In this document: piece by piece, positions 27,015-37,241 of the stretch
Numbering within the stretch: position 1 is the first letter of the stretch
Layout of the letters: each line of letters starts with the position of its first letter
From: Comamonas badia DSM 17552
Lineage (GTDB): Bacteria > Pseudomonadota > Gammaproteobacteria > Burkholderiales > Burkholderiaceae_C
Length of the DNA stretch: 64,000 bases
NCBI RefSeq assembly: GCF_000484635.1
Contig: NZ_AXVM01000006.1
Coordinates: 1 to 64,000 of the forward strand
Direction of reading: 5' to 3'
Made by a program: the position numbers and the translations under genes
The notes under the pieces: model-generated
Seen by the model: the letters and a program-made list of their open reading frames with translations, nothing else
Told to the model about the DNA's origin: nothing
Database searches by the model: none

Positions 27015-27070
27015 AGCAAAAACAGGCTTCGATGCGCTTCCATGAAGTGCCAGCGGCTATCAAATTTGAA
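27015..27070. repeat. palindromic repeat, family A, diverged
   Basis: CAAAAACAGGCTTCGATGCG, CTTCCATGAAGTGCCAGCGG, CTATCAAATTTGA has the family A outline between dnaB and the aldehyde dehydrogenase gene, with several mismatches in the inner stem. Confidence 0.6.
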
Positions 27071-27072
27071 AC

Positions 27073-28491
27073 TCAAAAGTCGTCGCCTCCATCCACGGCA
27101 AGGTTTTCAAAACGCGTCTGGTCCTTCTGGAAGTAGAGCTTGACGGTGCCCGTGGGGCCGTTGCGCTGCTTGCCGATGATGATCTCGGAGACGTTGGGCT
27201 CCTTGCTTTCCTTGTTGTAGTAGTCGTCGCGGTAGATGAACATGATGATGTCCGCGTCCTGCTCGATCGCACCGGATTCGCGCAGGTCGCTCATCATCGG
27301 GCGCTTGTCGGTGCGCGTCTCCACGCTGCGGTTGAGCTGCGAGAGCGCAATCACCGGGCATTGCAGTTCCTTGGCCAGCATCTTCAGGCCACGCGAGATT
27401 TCGCCCAGTTCGGTCGCGCGGTTTTCGCCTTGGGAGCCGCCCGAGCCGCTCATCAGCTGCAGGTAATCCACCACGATCAGCCCGAGCTTGCCGCACTGGC
27501 GCGCCAGGCGCCGGGCATTGGCGCGCAGCTCGGCGGGCGTCAGCCCCGGCGTTTCGTCGATGTGCAGCGAGACGTTGCGCAGCCGCTCGATGGCTTCCGT
27601 CAGCCGCGGCCATTCCTCGTCGGTCAGCTTGCCGGTGCGCAGATGCCCCTGGTGGATGCGCCCTATCGAGCCGACGATGCGCACTGCCAGCTGCGCGGCG
27701 CCCATTTCCATCGAGAAGACCGCTACCGGCAGGCCCTCGTTGAGCGCCACATGCTCGGCGATGTTCACCGCGAGCGACGTCTTGCCCATCGACGGGCGCG
27801 CCGCCAGCACGATCAGGTCGCCCGCCTGCAGGCCGGAGGTCATGCGGTCCAGGTCGATGAAGCCCGTGGGCACGCCGGTCACGTCCACCGGGTTGTCGAC
27901 CATCTCCTGCACGCGATCGAGCAGCGTCACCACCAGCGATTCCATGGTCTGGAAGCCCTGCTTCATGCGCGAGCCTTCCTCGCCGATGGCAAAGATTTTT
28001 TGCTCAGCCTCATCCAGGATGCCGCTCACCGGCCGGCCCTGCGGGTTGAAGGCGTTGGTGGCAATCTCGTCGCTGGCGCTCACCAGCTTGCGCAGGATCG
28101 CGCGCTCGCGCACGATCTCGGCGTAGCGGCGGATGTTGCTCGCGCTGGGCACGTACTGCGCCAGGCTGTTGAGGTAGGCCAGGCCGCCCGTTTCCTCGGC
28201 GCGGCCAATGCTTTGCAGGCGCTCGTACACCGTGATCACGTCGGCCGGCTTGCCCGCGCCGACCAGCGTGCTCACCGCCGCATAAATCTGCTGGTGCTCA
28301 TGGCGGTAAAAATCACCCTCCTTGAGCAGATCGCTCACGCGGTCCCACGCAAGGTTGTCCAGCAGCAGGCCGCCCAGCACGCTCGATTCAGCTTCGATCG
28401 AGTGCGGCGGCACGCGCAGCTGCGCCACATCCTGGTCCACAAAGCCACTGGGCAAAAACGTTTCCAGCGGCGACGAAATCACGGCAGACAT
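27073..28491 (-). CDS. dnaB: replicative DNA helicase DnaB
   Basis: DnaB is the hexameric helicase at the replication fork. The 472-residue protein has the N-terminal domain (PPHSIEAESSVLGGLLLDN) and the RecA-like ATPase with Walker A ARPSMGKTS near 220. Later motifs are VDYLQLMSGSGGS, ISRGLKMLAKELQCPVIALS and DLRESGAIEQDADIIMFIYR. ATG 28491 is preferred because GGATGG lies 8-12 bases upstream; ATG 28503 is in frame. It lies upstream of the ribosomal protein operon, as in many betaproteobacteria, but with a PilZ gene between. Confidence 0.97.
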   Translation of the reverse strand: MSAVISSPLETFLPSGFVDQDVAQLRVPPHSIEAESSVLGGLLLDNLAWDRVSDLLKEGDFYRHEHQQIYAAVSTLVGAGKPADVITVYERLQSIGRAEETGGLAYLNSLAQYVPSASNIRRYAEIVRERAILRKLVSASDEIATNAFNPQGRPVSGILDEAEQKIFAIGEEGSRMKQGFQTMESLVVTLLDRVQEMVDNPVDVTGVPTGFIDLDRMTSGLQAGDLIVLAARPSMGKTSLAVNIAEHVALNEGLPVAVFSMEMGAAQLAVRIVGSIGRIHQGHLRTGKLTDEEWPRLTEAIERLRNVSLHIDETPGLTPAELRANARRLARQCGKLGLIVVDYLQLMSGSGGSQGENRATELGEISRGLKMLAKELQCPVIALSQLNRSVETRTDKRPMMSDLRESGAIEQDADIIMFIYRDDYYNKESKEPNVSEIIIGKQRNGPTGTVKLYFQKDQTRFENLAVDGGDDF

Positions 28492-28687
28492 GCAAAAACC
28501 CATCCATCCAAAACCAAGGGGAACATCCTAGCGGGCTCCCCTTGGAACGTCATCGCACAAGTCTGTGGACAACAGGTGCACAAGCACAGGCAAAGCTGTG
28601 CACGACAATCCAGGCTGCGTGCCTGGCAGGTTTGCGGACCGGTGTTCAGGCGTTAGCATCGCTCACCCGTCCGCCAGAAGGAACCCC

Positions 28688-29050
28688 ATGCCCCACGAGC
28701 GCCGCCACTTCGTCCGCGTCCAGTTCGATAGCCCTGGCCAGTTGCGCTGGCCCGGCCAGGCCGTGGCGGTGCGCGTGCTGGATCTCTCGCTCAAGGGCGC
28801 ACTGCTGCAGGCCACCGACACCGCTGCGCTGCAGACCGGCCAGCGCTGCGAGCTCACCGTGCCGCTGGCGCCTCGGGAATACATTGCGATGACCGTGCAG
28901 GTCGCGCACCTGCAAGGGCAGCAGATAGGCGTCTCCTGCCTGAGCGTGGATATCGATAGCGTCACCCATCTGCGCCGCCTGATCGAATTGCAATTGGGCG
29001 ACCCCAGGCTGCTGGAGCGCGACTTGGCGGAACTGAGCGCCGGGCACTGA
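28688..29050 (+). CDS. PilZ-domain protein (c-di-GMP binding)
   Basis: The 120-residue protein is a single PilZ domain with the two c-di-GMP motifs: RRHFVR at residues 5-10 (RxxxR) and DLSLKGALL near 35 (D/NxSxxG). It would sense c-di-GMP and pass the signal to an unknown partner. It lies alone between dnaB and rplI on the opposite strand. A shared hairpin terminator follows. Confidence 0.88.
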   Translation: MPHERRHFVRVQFDSPGQLRWPGQAVAVRVLDLSLKGALLQATDTAALQTGQRCELTVPLAPREYIAMTVQVAHLQGQQIGVSCLSVDIDSVTHLRRLIELQLGDPRLLERDLAELSAGH

Positions 29051-29074
29051 ACCGGCGGCGATTGCCAGCCAAAG

Positions 29075-29103
29075 CAAAAGCCGCCCGAAGGCGGCTTTCT
29101 TGC
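29075..29103. terminator. bidirectional terminator between the PilZ gene and rplI
   Basis: AAAGCCGCC, loop CGAA, GGCGGCTTTCTT. On the minus strand the loop is TTCG, a very stable tetraloop, and GGCTTTTGCTTT follows. It can therefore end the PilZ transcript on the plus strand and the rpsF-priB-rpsR-rplI transcript on the minus strand. Confidence 0.85.
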
Positions 29104-29128
29104 AGCGGGGCCTGAGGCGCCCCCCCGG

Positions 29129-29581
29129 TCAGGCGGTTTCGCCGTACACCGTCACGGGCAGCTCCACCGACACGTCGGTGTGCAGCACCACGATGACGGT
29201 GCTCTCGCCCACGGTCTTGATCGGACCATTGGGCATGTGGATCTGCGCCTTGTGCACCTTCACGCCCTGGCGGTGCAGTTCCTCGGCGATGTCGAAGTTG
29301 GTGACCGAACCGAACAGGCGGCCATCAACGCCGGCCTTCTGCGTCAGCTTGAGCGTGGCGCTGGCCAGTTGCTCCGCATGCGCCTGGGCCTGGGCCAGCT
29401 TGTCGGTGGCGGCCTTCTCCAGTTCGGCGCGCCGGGCCTCGAATTGCGCCTTGGCGGCAGCGGTGGCACGGTGCGCACGGCCGGTGGGGATCAGGTAATT
29501 GCGGGCGTAACCGTCCTTGACCTTGACGATATCGCCAAGCACACCGAGGTTGACCACCTTGTCGAGCAGGATGACTTGCAT
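29129..29581 (-). CDS. rplI: 50S ribosomal protein L9
   Basis: The 150-residue L9 binds 23S rRNA at the base of the L1 stalk. The N-terminal domain [20 protein letters not shown]...[13 protein letters not shown] is highly conserved, and a long helix and C-terminal domain follow. It is the last gene of the rpsF-priB-rpsR-rplI operon, 12 bases after rpsR. Confidence 0.98.
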   Translation of the reverse strand: MQVILLDKVVNLGVLGDIVKVKDGYARNYLIPTGRAHRATAAAKAQFEARRAELEKAATDKLAQAQAHAEQLASATLKLTQKAGVDGRLFGSVTNFDIAEELHRQGVKVHKAQIHMPNGPIKTVGESTVIVVLHTDVSVELPVTVYGETA

Positions 29582-29593
29582 GGGATGTGCTCC

Positions 29594-29872
29594 TTAAATC
29601 TTGTGCTGATCGCTGTAGGGCAGCAGGGCCAGGAAGCGCGCGCGCTTGATGGCGGTGTTGAGCTGGCGCTGGTAGATCGCACGCGTGCCGGTCAGGCGGG
29701 CGGGAATGATCTTGCCGTTTTCGGCGATGAAATCGCGCAGCGTGTCGATATCCTTGTAATCGATTTCCTTGACGCCAGCGACGGTGAAGCGGCAGAAGCG
29801 CTTGCGCTTGAACAGCAGCGATTGCGTGTTGCGCTTGCCGTTCTTGCCATTCTTGTTGAATTTCCTGAACAT
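29594..29872 (-). CDS. rpsR: 30S ribosomal protein S18
   Basis: The 92-residue S18 pairs with S6 on the 30S platform. Recognised by [20 protein letters not shown] and the following [28 protein letters not shown] region. The N-terminus begins [17 protein letters not shown] 29872 is chosen from the family start. Confidence 0.98.
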   Translation of the reverse strand: MFRKFNKNGKNGKRNTQSLLFKRKRFCRFTVAGVKEIDYKDIDTLRDFIAENGKIIPARLTGTRAIYQRQLNTAIKRARFLALLPYSDQHKI

Positions 29873-29891
29873 GGTCAAAACCTTCTGAAAA

Positions 29892-30218
29892 CTATTGCGG
29901 TTGAAACTGCTGGATGTGAAACACCACGCCCTTGCCATTGCGCCCCTGGGCCAGGAAGCCCTGGAAAGTCCAGAGGCTTTCCAGGGCCTGGCGCCCAAGC
30001 CGCTCGGCCTGCGTGCCAAAGGCCACGGCCTTCAGCCTCAAGACCGCCTGCCGCTCGCCTCCGGCTTCCTGCTGCACCGACATGTGCTCAAGCGTCACAT
30101 CCAGTGCCGGCAAACCCGCCGGGGTGTAGCGCAGGGGTTGCAGCTCTGCAACGCGGGCGCTCAGGGTCAGGCTGTTGGGCGTATTTTTGGGCGTGTTCAC
30201 ATCTCCCGTGGATGGCAC
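29892..30218 (-). CDS. priB: primosomal replication protein N (PriB)
   Basis: PriB is an OB-fold single-strand-binding protein that helps restart stalled forks with PriA. The product shows [31 protein letters not shown] and [14 protein letters not shown], typical of betaproteobacterial PriB. ATG 30218 gives 108 residues. GTG 30200, with GGGAG close upstream, would give 102 residues and a more family-like N-terminus; the start is not settled. It lies between rpsF and rpsR. Confidence 0.92.
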   Translation of the reverse strand: MPSTGDVNTPKNTPNSLTLSARVAELQPLRYTPAGLPALDVTLEHMSVQQEAGGERQAVLRLKAVAFGTQAERLGRQALESLWTFQGFLAQGRNGKGVVFHIQQFQPQ

Positions 30219-30228
30219 CGGCCGGCGC

Positions 30229-30597
30229 TCAGCGCTCGACGGCCTCGGCCTGGCTGGCCTTGCGCGCTTCCTCGCGCTCCACAGTCTTCATCATCGTCGA
30301 GGCAGTGGTCTCCGCCTTCTTCTTCTGCACCGTCAGGTGGCGCAGCACGGCGTCGTTGAATTTGAACGCGTGCTCCAGCTCGGCCATCACGGCCTGATCG
30401 GCCTCGATGTTCAGGCACAGGTAATGCGCCTTGGCCAGCTTGCTGATCATGTAGGCCAGCTGGCGGCGGCCCCAGTCTTCCACGCGGTGCACCTGGCCAC
30501 CGCCTGCGGTGATCATGCCCTTGTAGCGCTCGAGCATGGCCGGAACCTGCTCGCTCTGGTCCGGATGGATCAGCAAAATGATTTCGTAATGACGCAT
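30229..30597 (-). CDS. rpsF: 30S ribosomal protein S6
   Basis: The 122-residue S6 ([40 protein letters not shown]) forms a dimer with S18. A strong AAGGAGG lies upstream of ATG 30597. It opens the operon rpsF-priB-rpsR-rplI. The C-terminal tail is Lys/Glu/Ala-rich, as is common. Confidence 0.98.
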   Translation of the reverse strand: MRHYEIILLIHPDQSEQVPAMLERYKGMITAGGGQVHRVEDWGRRQLAYMISKLAKAHYLCLNIEADQAVMAELEHAFKFNDAVLRHLTVQKKKAETTASTMMKTVEREEARKASQAEAVER

Positions 30598-30657
30598 GCA
30601 ACCTCCTTGTGGTTGAAAGCCACCCGCTGCGTCTCGATTGGGCGCCAAGGCACAAAT

Positions 30658-30684
30658 ACACCTTGTGAATACGCCCGGCGGTGT
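30658..30684 (-). promoter_or_regulatory. possible S6:S18-binding leader hairpin of the rpsF operon
   Basis: In the minus-strand leader, ACACC pairs with GGTGT around GCCGGGCGTATTCACAA, and the string ACACCG contains the CCG that S6:S18 leader motifs use. The -10 box TATAAT lies just upstream at 30707-30702, so the hairpin is near the transcript start. Its match to the described motif was judged by eye only. Confidence 0.35.
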
Positions 30685-30701
30685 GGCAAGGAAAACCGGC
30701 A

Positions 30702-30707
30702 ATTATA
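30702..30707 (-). promoter_or_regulatory. -10 box of the rpsF operon
   Basis: A perfect TATAAT on the minus strand, about 105 bases before the rpsF start. No strong -35 box is seen at the usual spacing. Confidence 0.5.
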
Positions 30708-30774
30708 CGAATGAAACAGGCGCGCGTACACTACTTGGCTTTGTGCGATGCGCCATGCCGTGTCGCAAAGCGGC

Positions 30775-30802
30775 CTTGAATCGCTGCCTGCCAACCCCAC
30801 AT
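30775..30802 (+). promoter_or_regulatory. sigma-32 (RpoH) promoter of grpE
   Basis: CTTGAAT (30775-30781), 13 bases, CCCCACAT (30795-30802). Each box has one mismatch to CTTGAAA and CCCCATNT, and the spacing equals that at clpB. ATG of grpE follows 38 bases later. Confidence 0.82.
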
Positions 30803-30839
30803 GGACAGCGTTTGTCATTCGTCATCCGTATTTCCAGAC

Positions 30840-31391
30840 ATGCCCAACCACACCACGCCACAGCCCTCTGCCGCCGAGCCAACCGGCGAAGACCTGGCAT
30901 CCACGATGGGTGCCGATACCTTGGATGAAATCGCCCGCCTGCAGGCCGAATTGGCCGAGCTCAAGGCCAAGAGCGCCGAATTGGCCGATCAATACCTGCG
31001 CGCCAAGGCCGAGGCCGATAACGCGCGCCGGCGCGCCGAGGAGGACATCGCCAAGGCACGCAAGTTCGGCATCGAGGGCTTTGCCGAAAACCTGCTCGCC
31101 GTCTGCGACAGCCTGGACGCCGCCCTGGCGCTGGAAAACGCCACCGCCGAACAACTGCGCGAAGGCAGCACCGCAACGCTGCGCCAGCTGATCTCGGCCC
31201 TGGAGCGCAACAAGGTGACGGTCATCAACCCGGCCGCGGGCGACAAATTCGACCCGCACCAGCACCAGGCGATCAGCATGGTGCCTTCCGCCCAGGACGC
31301 CAACACCGTGGTCACGGTGCTGCAGAAGGGCTACCTGATTTTCGACCGGGTGCTGCGCCCGGCGCTGGTCACCGTGGCAGCGTCCAAATGA
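30840..31391 (+). CDS. grpE: nucleotide exchange factor GrpE
   Basis: GrpE releases ADP from DnaK. The 183-residue protein has an N-terminal coiled coil ([36 protein letters not shown]) and the C-terminal beta domain with [13 protein letters not shown] and [23 protein letters not shown] 30840 is chosen because the sigma-32 -10 box covers the alternative ATG at 30801. It begins the grpE-dnaK-dnaJ heat-shock locus. Confidence 0.96.
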   Translation: MPNHTTPQPSAAEPTGEDLASTMGADTLDEIARLQAELAELKAKSAELADQYLRAKAEADNARRRAEEDIAKARKFGIEGFAENLLAVCDSLDAALALENATAEQLREGSTATLRQLISALERNKVTVINPAAGDKFDPHQHQAISMVPSAQDANTVVTVLQKGYLIFDRVLRPALVTVAASK

Positions 31392-31400
31392 CCGAAATGA

Positions 31401-31524
31401 CCGCGCCTTCGGCGCATGACTGCATCGCTGCGCGACCCAATGACCAACGACGGGCGTTCCGCGTCATGGCGCGCCAGCGCCGTCATTGATGTGCAGCGAA
31501 GTCATGCGCCGCATGGCGCGTCAT
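31401..31524. repeat. GTCAT-type palindromic repeats, family C, between grpE and dnaK
   Basis: The spacer contains several related units: GCGCCTTCGGCGCATGAC, GCGTCATGGCGCGCCAGCGC then CGTCATTG, and GTCATGCGCCGCATGGCGCG then TCAT (31501-31524). The last is nearly identical to 15081-15104. The units end where the dnaK sigma-32 promoter begins. Confidence 0.7.
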
Positions 31525-31553
31525 CTTGAAAACCCCGGATACCTCCACCATTT
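31525..31553 (+). promoter_or_regulatory. sigma-32 (RpoH) promoter of dnaK
   Basis: CTTGAAA (31525-31531, perfect), 14 bases, CACCATTT (31546-31553, one mismatch to CCCCATNT). The dnaK ATG is 40 bases downstream. Confidence 0.83.
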
Positions 31554-31592
31554 GCGGCCTATCTGAATCCACCACCATTCGCGGAGAACAAC

Positions 31593-33536
<1,944 letters not shown>

Positions 33537-33555
33537 GCGACACCGAAAACGCCTC

Positions 33556-33589
33556 AAGGCGGCAGGCATCCGTGCCTTGCCGCCTTTTG
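33556..33589 (+). terminator. rho-independent terminator after dnaK
   Basis: AAGGCGGCAGGCA, loop TCCG, TGCCTTGCCGCCTTTTG: a 13-pair stem with one bulge and a short T run, 20 bases after the dnaK stop. It probably lets only part of the transcript reach dnaJ. Confidence 0.8.
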
Positions 33590-33642
33590 CGCTGATGAAG
33601 GGCACACACTGCTACCGACGCTGTGAATTGAAGATCTGACCC

Positions 33643-34785
33643 ATGGCCACCAAACGCGACTACTACGAAATCCTGGGCGTTCCCAAGAACGCCGGCGAGG
33701 ACGAGATCAAGAAGGCTTATCGCAAGCTGGCGATGAAGTACCACCCGGACCGCAACCAGGGGGATGCCGCCAAGAGCGCCGAAGAGAAATTCAAGGAGGC
33801 CAAGGAGGCCTACGAGATGCTCTCCGACGGCCAGAAGCGCGCCGCCTACGACCAGTACGGGCATGCCGGGGTGGACCCCAACATGCGCGGACCGGGGGCA
33901 GGAGCGGAGGGTTTCGGCGGCTTTGCCGAGGCGTTTGGCGACATCTTCGGCGACATGTTCGGCGGCCAGCGCGGCGGTCAGCGCGGCGGGCGGCAGGTCT
34001 ACCGCGGCAGCGATCTTTCCTACGCCATGGAAATCACGCTGGAGGAAGCGGCCAGCGGCAAGGATGCGCAGATCCGCATCCCGAGCTGGGACAACTGCGA
34101 CACCTGCCACGGCAGCGGCGCCAAGCCCGGCACCAGCCCCAAGACCTGCGGCACCTGCAACGGCTCGGGCGTGGTGCAGATGCGCCAGGGCTTCTTCAGC
34201 GTGCAGCAGACCTGCCCGCATTGCCGCGGCACCGGCAAGATCATTGCCGAGCCCTGCGCCACCTGCCACGGCCAGGGCAAGGTCAAGACCCAGAAGACGC
34301 TGGAGGTGAAGATTCCGGCCGGCATCGACGACGGCATGCGCATCCGCTCCACCGGCAATGGCGAGCCCGGCACCAATGGCGGCCCGCCGGGCGATCTGTA
34401 CATCGAAATCCGCACCAGGAAGCACGACATCTTCGAGCGTGACGGCGACGACCTGCACTGCGAGGTGCCGGTAAGTTTCATCACCGCCGCGCTGGGCGGC
34501 GAGATCGAGGTGCCGACGCTGGTGGGCAAGGCCGCCATCGACATTCCCGAGGGCACGCAGGCGGGCAAGCAGTTTCGCCTGCGCGGCAAGGGCATCAAGG
34601 GCATACGCGCCAGCTACCCGGGCGACCTGTACTGCCACATCGTGGTCGAGACGCCGGTCAAGCTCACCGAATACCAGCGCAAGCTGCTGCGCGAGCTGGA
34701 AGAATCGCTGAAGAAGGGCGGCGCCAAGCATTCGCCTTCCACCGAGAGCTGGACGGAACGCCTCAAGCGCAGCTTTTTCAGCTGA
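33643..34785 (+). CDS. dnaJ: molecular chaperone DnaJ (Hsp40)
   Basis: DnaJ delivers clients to DnaK and stimulates its ATPase. The 380-residue protein has the J domain with HPD ([10 protein letters not shown] near 30), a Gly/Phe-rich linker (about 75-125), four CxxCxGxG-type zinc motifs ([32 protein letters not shown]) and the C-terminal substrate domain. It lacks its own sigma-32 site as far as I see and probably depends on read-through from dnaK. Confidence 0.98.
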   Translation: MATKRDYYEILGVPKNAGEDEIKKAYRKLAMKYHPDRNQGDAAKSAEEKFKEAKEAYEMLSDGQKRAAYDQYGHAGVDPNMRGPGAGAEGFGGFAEAFGDIFGDMFGGQRGGQRGGRQVYRGSDLSYAMEITLEEAASGKDAQIRIPSWDNCDTCHGSGAKPGTSPKTCGTCNGSGVVQMRQGFFSVQQTCPHCRGTGKIIAEPCATCHGQGKVKTQKTLEVKIPAGIDDGMRIRSTGNGEPGTNGGPPGDLYIEIRTRKHDIFERDGDDLHCEVPVSFITAALGGEIEVPTLVGKAAIDIPEGTQAGKQFRLRGKGIKGIRASYPGDLYCHIVVETPVKLTEYQRKLLRELEESLKKGGAKHSPSTESWTERLKRSFFS

Positions 34786-34806
34786 TGGGCGTGGTGGCGC
34801 CCGTTT

Positions 34807-35703
34807 TCAGGGGCGCCTGCCGGCCACTGCCCGCGTGTCCGGCGCCACATGGTGGCTGGCCCGATAGAACCCGAGTACGCGCTTGACATACGCGCGCGTC
34901 TCGGCAAACGGCGGCACCCCGCCATACTGCTTCACCGCACCTTCGCCGGCGTTGTAGGCCGCGGCCACGAGGGCTATGTCCCCCTCGAAGCGCTGCAGCA
35001 GCCAGCGCAGATGCGCCAGCCCGCCGCGCGCATTCTGTTCCGCGTTCCAGGCGTCGCGCACACCGTAGCGCTCGGCGGTTTCCGGGATCAGCTGCATCAG
35101 CCCCTGGGCGTTGCGCGCCGACAGCGCGAATGGGTCGAAATTCGATTCCGCCTTCACGATGGCCAGCGCCAGACGCGGATCGACCGCGAAACGCGGTGCC
35201 AGGCGTTCCACCAGGCGGGCCTGGCGCCGCTGCGCCGGCGACAGCCCGGCGACGTAGCGCTCCACCACCTCGGCAGGCACCACGGCCTCCGGCGCCGGTT
35301 CTGCCGGGCTGACGTCCGGTTTCAGACAATCCGGCAACTGGTCGCCCGAGGGCTCGCCCGCCAGCAGGACTCGCGCCTTTTCGTGCCCGCGCTGCGCCGC
35401 AAGGGCCAGCAGCGTGGCCGCCACCACATGGTCGGCCGGCACGCCGGTCGCCCACAGCAGCCGCCCCAGGCGGTACTGTCCTTCCAGGCTGCCTTCGCGC
35501 GCCGCGGCGCAGTAGCGCTCCTGCGCCGCAGCACGGTCGCCACGGAATTCGGCCGCATAACCCTGATCCAGCCAGCGCATGACGACGGGCGGCTCGTCGT
35601 TCCAGCCCAGCACCTCCGCACTGCCCTGGGCATGCAGCGGCGCACTCAGCAGCAAGAAAACGGCAAGGCAGCAGCGCGCCAGCAAGGGGTTATCGACAGG
35701 CAT
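34807..35703 (-). CDS. periplasmic lytic transglycosylase, SLT domain
   Basis: The 298-residue protein has a signal peptide (about 1-31, LARCCLAVFLLLSAPLHAQG), a Sel1-like region (QYRLGRLLWATGVPADH) and a C-terminal SLT domain (about 165-285). The catalytic glutamate is in IVKAESNFDPFALS, followed by NAQGLMQLIPETAERYGV and YNAGEGAVKQYGG. It cleaves peptidoglycan strands to anhydromuropeptides. ATG 35703 is the start; the frame upstream runs into the ABC transporter gene. It converges with dnaJ. Confidence 0.9.
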   Translation of the reverse strand: MPVDNPLLARCCLAVFLLLSAPLHAQGSAEVLGWNDEPPVVMRWLDQGYAAEFRGDRAAAQERYCAAAREGSLEGQYRLGRLLWATGVPADHVVAATLLALAAQRGHEKARVLLAGEPSGDQLPDCLKPDVSPAEPAPEAVVPAEVVERYVAGLSPAQRRQARLVERLAPRFAVDPRLALAIVKAESNFDPFALSARNAQGLMQLIPETAERYGVRDAWNAEQNARGGLAHLRWLLQRFEGDIALVAAAYNAGEGAVKQYGGVPPFAETRAYVKRVLGFYRASHHVAPDTRAVAGRRP

Positions 35704-35768
35704 ACGCCGCTGCACTGTAATACCACCGCCTCCCGGCGCAGCACTGCGGCACCCGTGCGCGGGCCGGC

Positions 35769-36548
35769 TCACAGCATATGGTCGAGGAAGGCCCGCGCAC
35801 GCTCGTGTCCCGGATCGGCAAAAAATTCCCGCGCAGGGCGTTTGGCCACCAGGGCGCCTTCGTCCATGAAAGCCACGGTGTGCGCCACCTCGCGCGCGAA
35901 GCCCATTTCGTGCGTGACGACCAGCATGGTCATGCGCTCCTCGGCCAGCTCGCGCATGGTGCGCAGCACTTCGCCGGTCAGCTCGGGGTCGAGCGCCGAG
36001 GTGGGCTCGTCGAACAGCATGATCTCGGGCTCCATGCAGAGCGCGCGCGCGATCGCCACGCGCTGCTTCTGCCCGCCCGACAGGCGCGCGGGGTAGCTGT
36101 CGCGCTTGCTGGACAGGCCCACCTTGGCCAGCAGTTTTTCCGCCCGCGCCAGCGCCTCGGGGCGCGCCACGCCGGCCACCACCATCGGCGCCTCGATCAG
36201 GTTTTCCAGCACCGTCAGGTGCGGGAACAGGTTGAAATGCTGGAACACCATGCCGCTCTTGCGGCACAGGCGCCGGGCCTCGGCCTCGGGCGCGTAGCGG
36301 CAATGGCCCTGGGCATCGGTGCTGGCCAGCACCTCGCCGGCGATGCGGACCTCGCCCGCATCCATCGTCTCCAGCTGGTTCAGGCAGCGCAGAAAGGTGC
36401 TCTTGCCCGAGCCCGAGGGCCCGATCAGCGCCACCACCTCGCCGCGCGCGATCGCCAGCGACACGCCGCGCAGCACCTCGTTGGCGCCAAAGCGCTTCTT
36501 CACGCCCTCGGCGGCGATCATCGGGGTGTCACTGGTCATAGCGGGCAT
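35769..36548 (-). CDS. polar amino-acid ABC transporter, ATP-binding protein
   Basis: The 259-residue ATPase of the GlnQ/HisP type has Walker A GPSGSGKST, signature LSGGQKQRVAIARAL, Walker B EIMLFDEPTSALDPEL and switch histidine VVTHEMGFA. It powers amino-acid import with the permease and binding protein encoded upstream. ATG 36548 has GGAG seven bases before it and the gene overlaps the permease gene by 20 bases; ATG 36539 is the alternative. Confidence 0.93.
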   Translation of the reverse strand: MPAMTSDTPMIAAEGVKKRFGANEVLRGVSLAIARGEVVALIGPSGSGKSTFLRCLNQLETMDAGEVRIAGEVLASTDAQGHCRYAPEAEARRLCRKSGMVFQHFNLFPHLTVLENLIEAPMVVAGVARPEALARAEKLLAKVGLSSKRDSYPARLSGGQKQRVAIARALCMEPEIMLFDEPTSALDPELTGEVLRTMRELAEERMTMLVVTHEMGFAREVAHTVAFMDEGALVAKRPAREFFADPGHERARAFLDHML

Positions 36549-37182
36549 GGTGGCGCTCCAGCCGTTGAAAGCCCCAGGTGAGCACCAGCGTCATGATGAG
36601 GTAGAAGGCGGCGGCGACGATGAAGGGCGAGGTGGTGAAATCCCGCTGCACGATGCCGCGCGCCGCGCGCAGCAGGTCGTTGAGCGCCAGCACGTAGATC
36701 AGCGAGGTGTCCTTCACCAAGGTGATGGTTTCATTGGACAGCGGCGGCAGGATGTTGCGCACCATCTGCGGCAGCACGATGCGGCGCATGGTCTGGGGAT
36801 AGTTCATGCCCAGCACGCGCGCCGCTTCGTACTGGCCGCGATCGACCGAAAGAATGCCGGCGCGGAAAATCTCGGCGAAATAGGCGCCGTAGTTGAGCGT
36901 GAAGGCGACGACGGCCGACGGAAAATCCGGCAGCCGCACGCCCACCACCGGCACGAAGGGCAGCGCGAAGTAGATGAACAGCATCTGCAGCATCAGCGGC
37001 GTGCCGCGCATCAGCCAGATGTAGCCATTCACCGCCGCGGCCAGCGGGCGCAGGTGCGACACCCGCCCCAGCGCCAGGAACAGGCCCAGCGGCAGCGCCA
37101 GCGCCACCGTGATGAAGAAGAGCTTCAGGGTGACCAGCGCGCCCTGCGCGAGCGGCCCCAGAAGCGAGAGGAAATAGTCCAT
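36529..37182 (-). CDS. polar amino-acid ABC transporter, permease
   Basis: The 217-residue HisM/GlnP-type permease has about five membrane helices, the motif YIWLMRGTPLMLQMLFIYFA near the first loop and the EAA loop EAARVLGMNYPQTMRRIVLP. It forms the membrane channel of the importer, probably as a homodimer because only one permease gene is present. It lies between the binding-protein gene and the ATPase gene. Confidence 0.93.
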   Translation of the reverse strand: MDYFLSLLGPLAQGALVTLKLFFITVALALPLGLFLALGRVSHLRPLAAAVNGYIWLMRGTPLMLQMLFIYFALPFVPVVGVRLPDFPSAVVAFTLNYGAYFAEIFRAGILSVDRGQYEAARVLGMNYPQTMRRIVLPQMVRNILPPLSNETITLVKDTSLIYVLALNDLLRAARGIVQRDFTTSPFIVAAAFYLIMTLVLTWGFQRLERHHARYDQ

Positions 37183-37241
37183 GCCCTATGGCGAAAATGG
37201 TCGGCAACGCGGCCCGCAAATTGCCGACAGAGCCAATGGAC

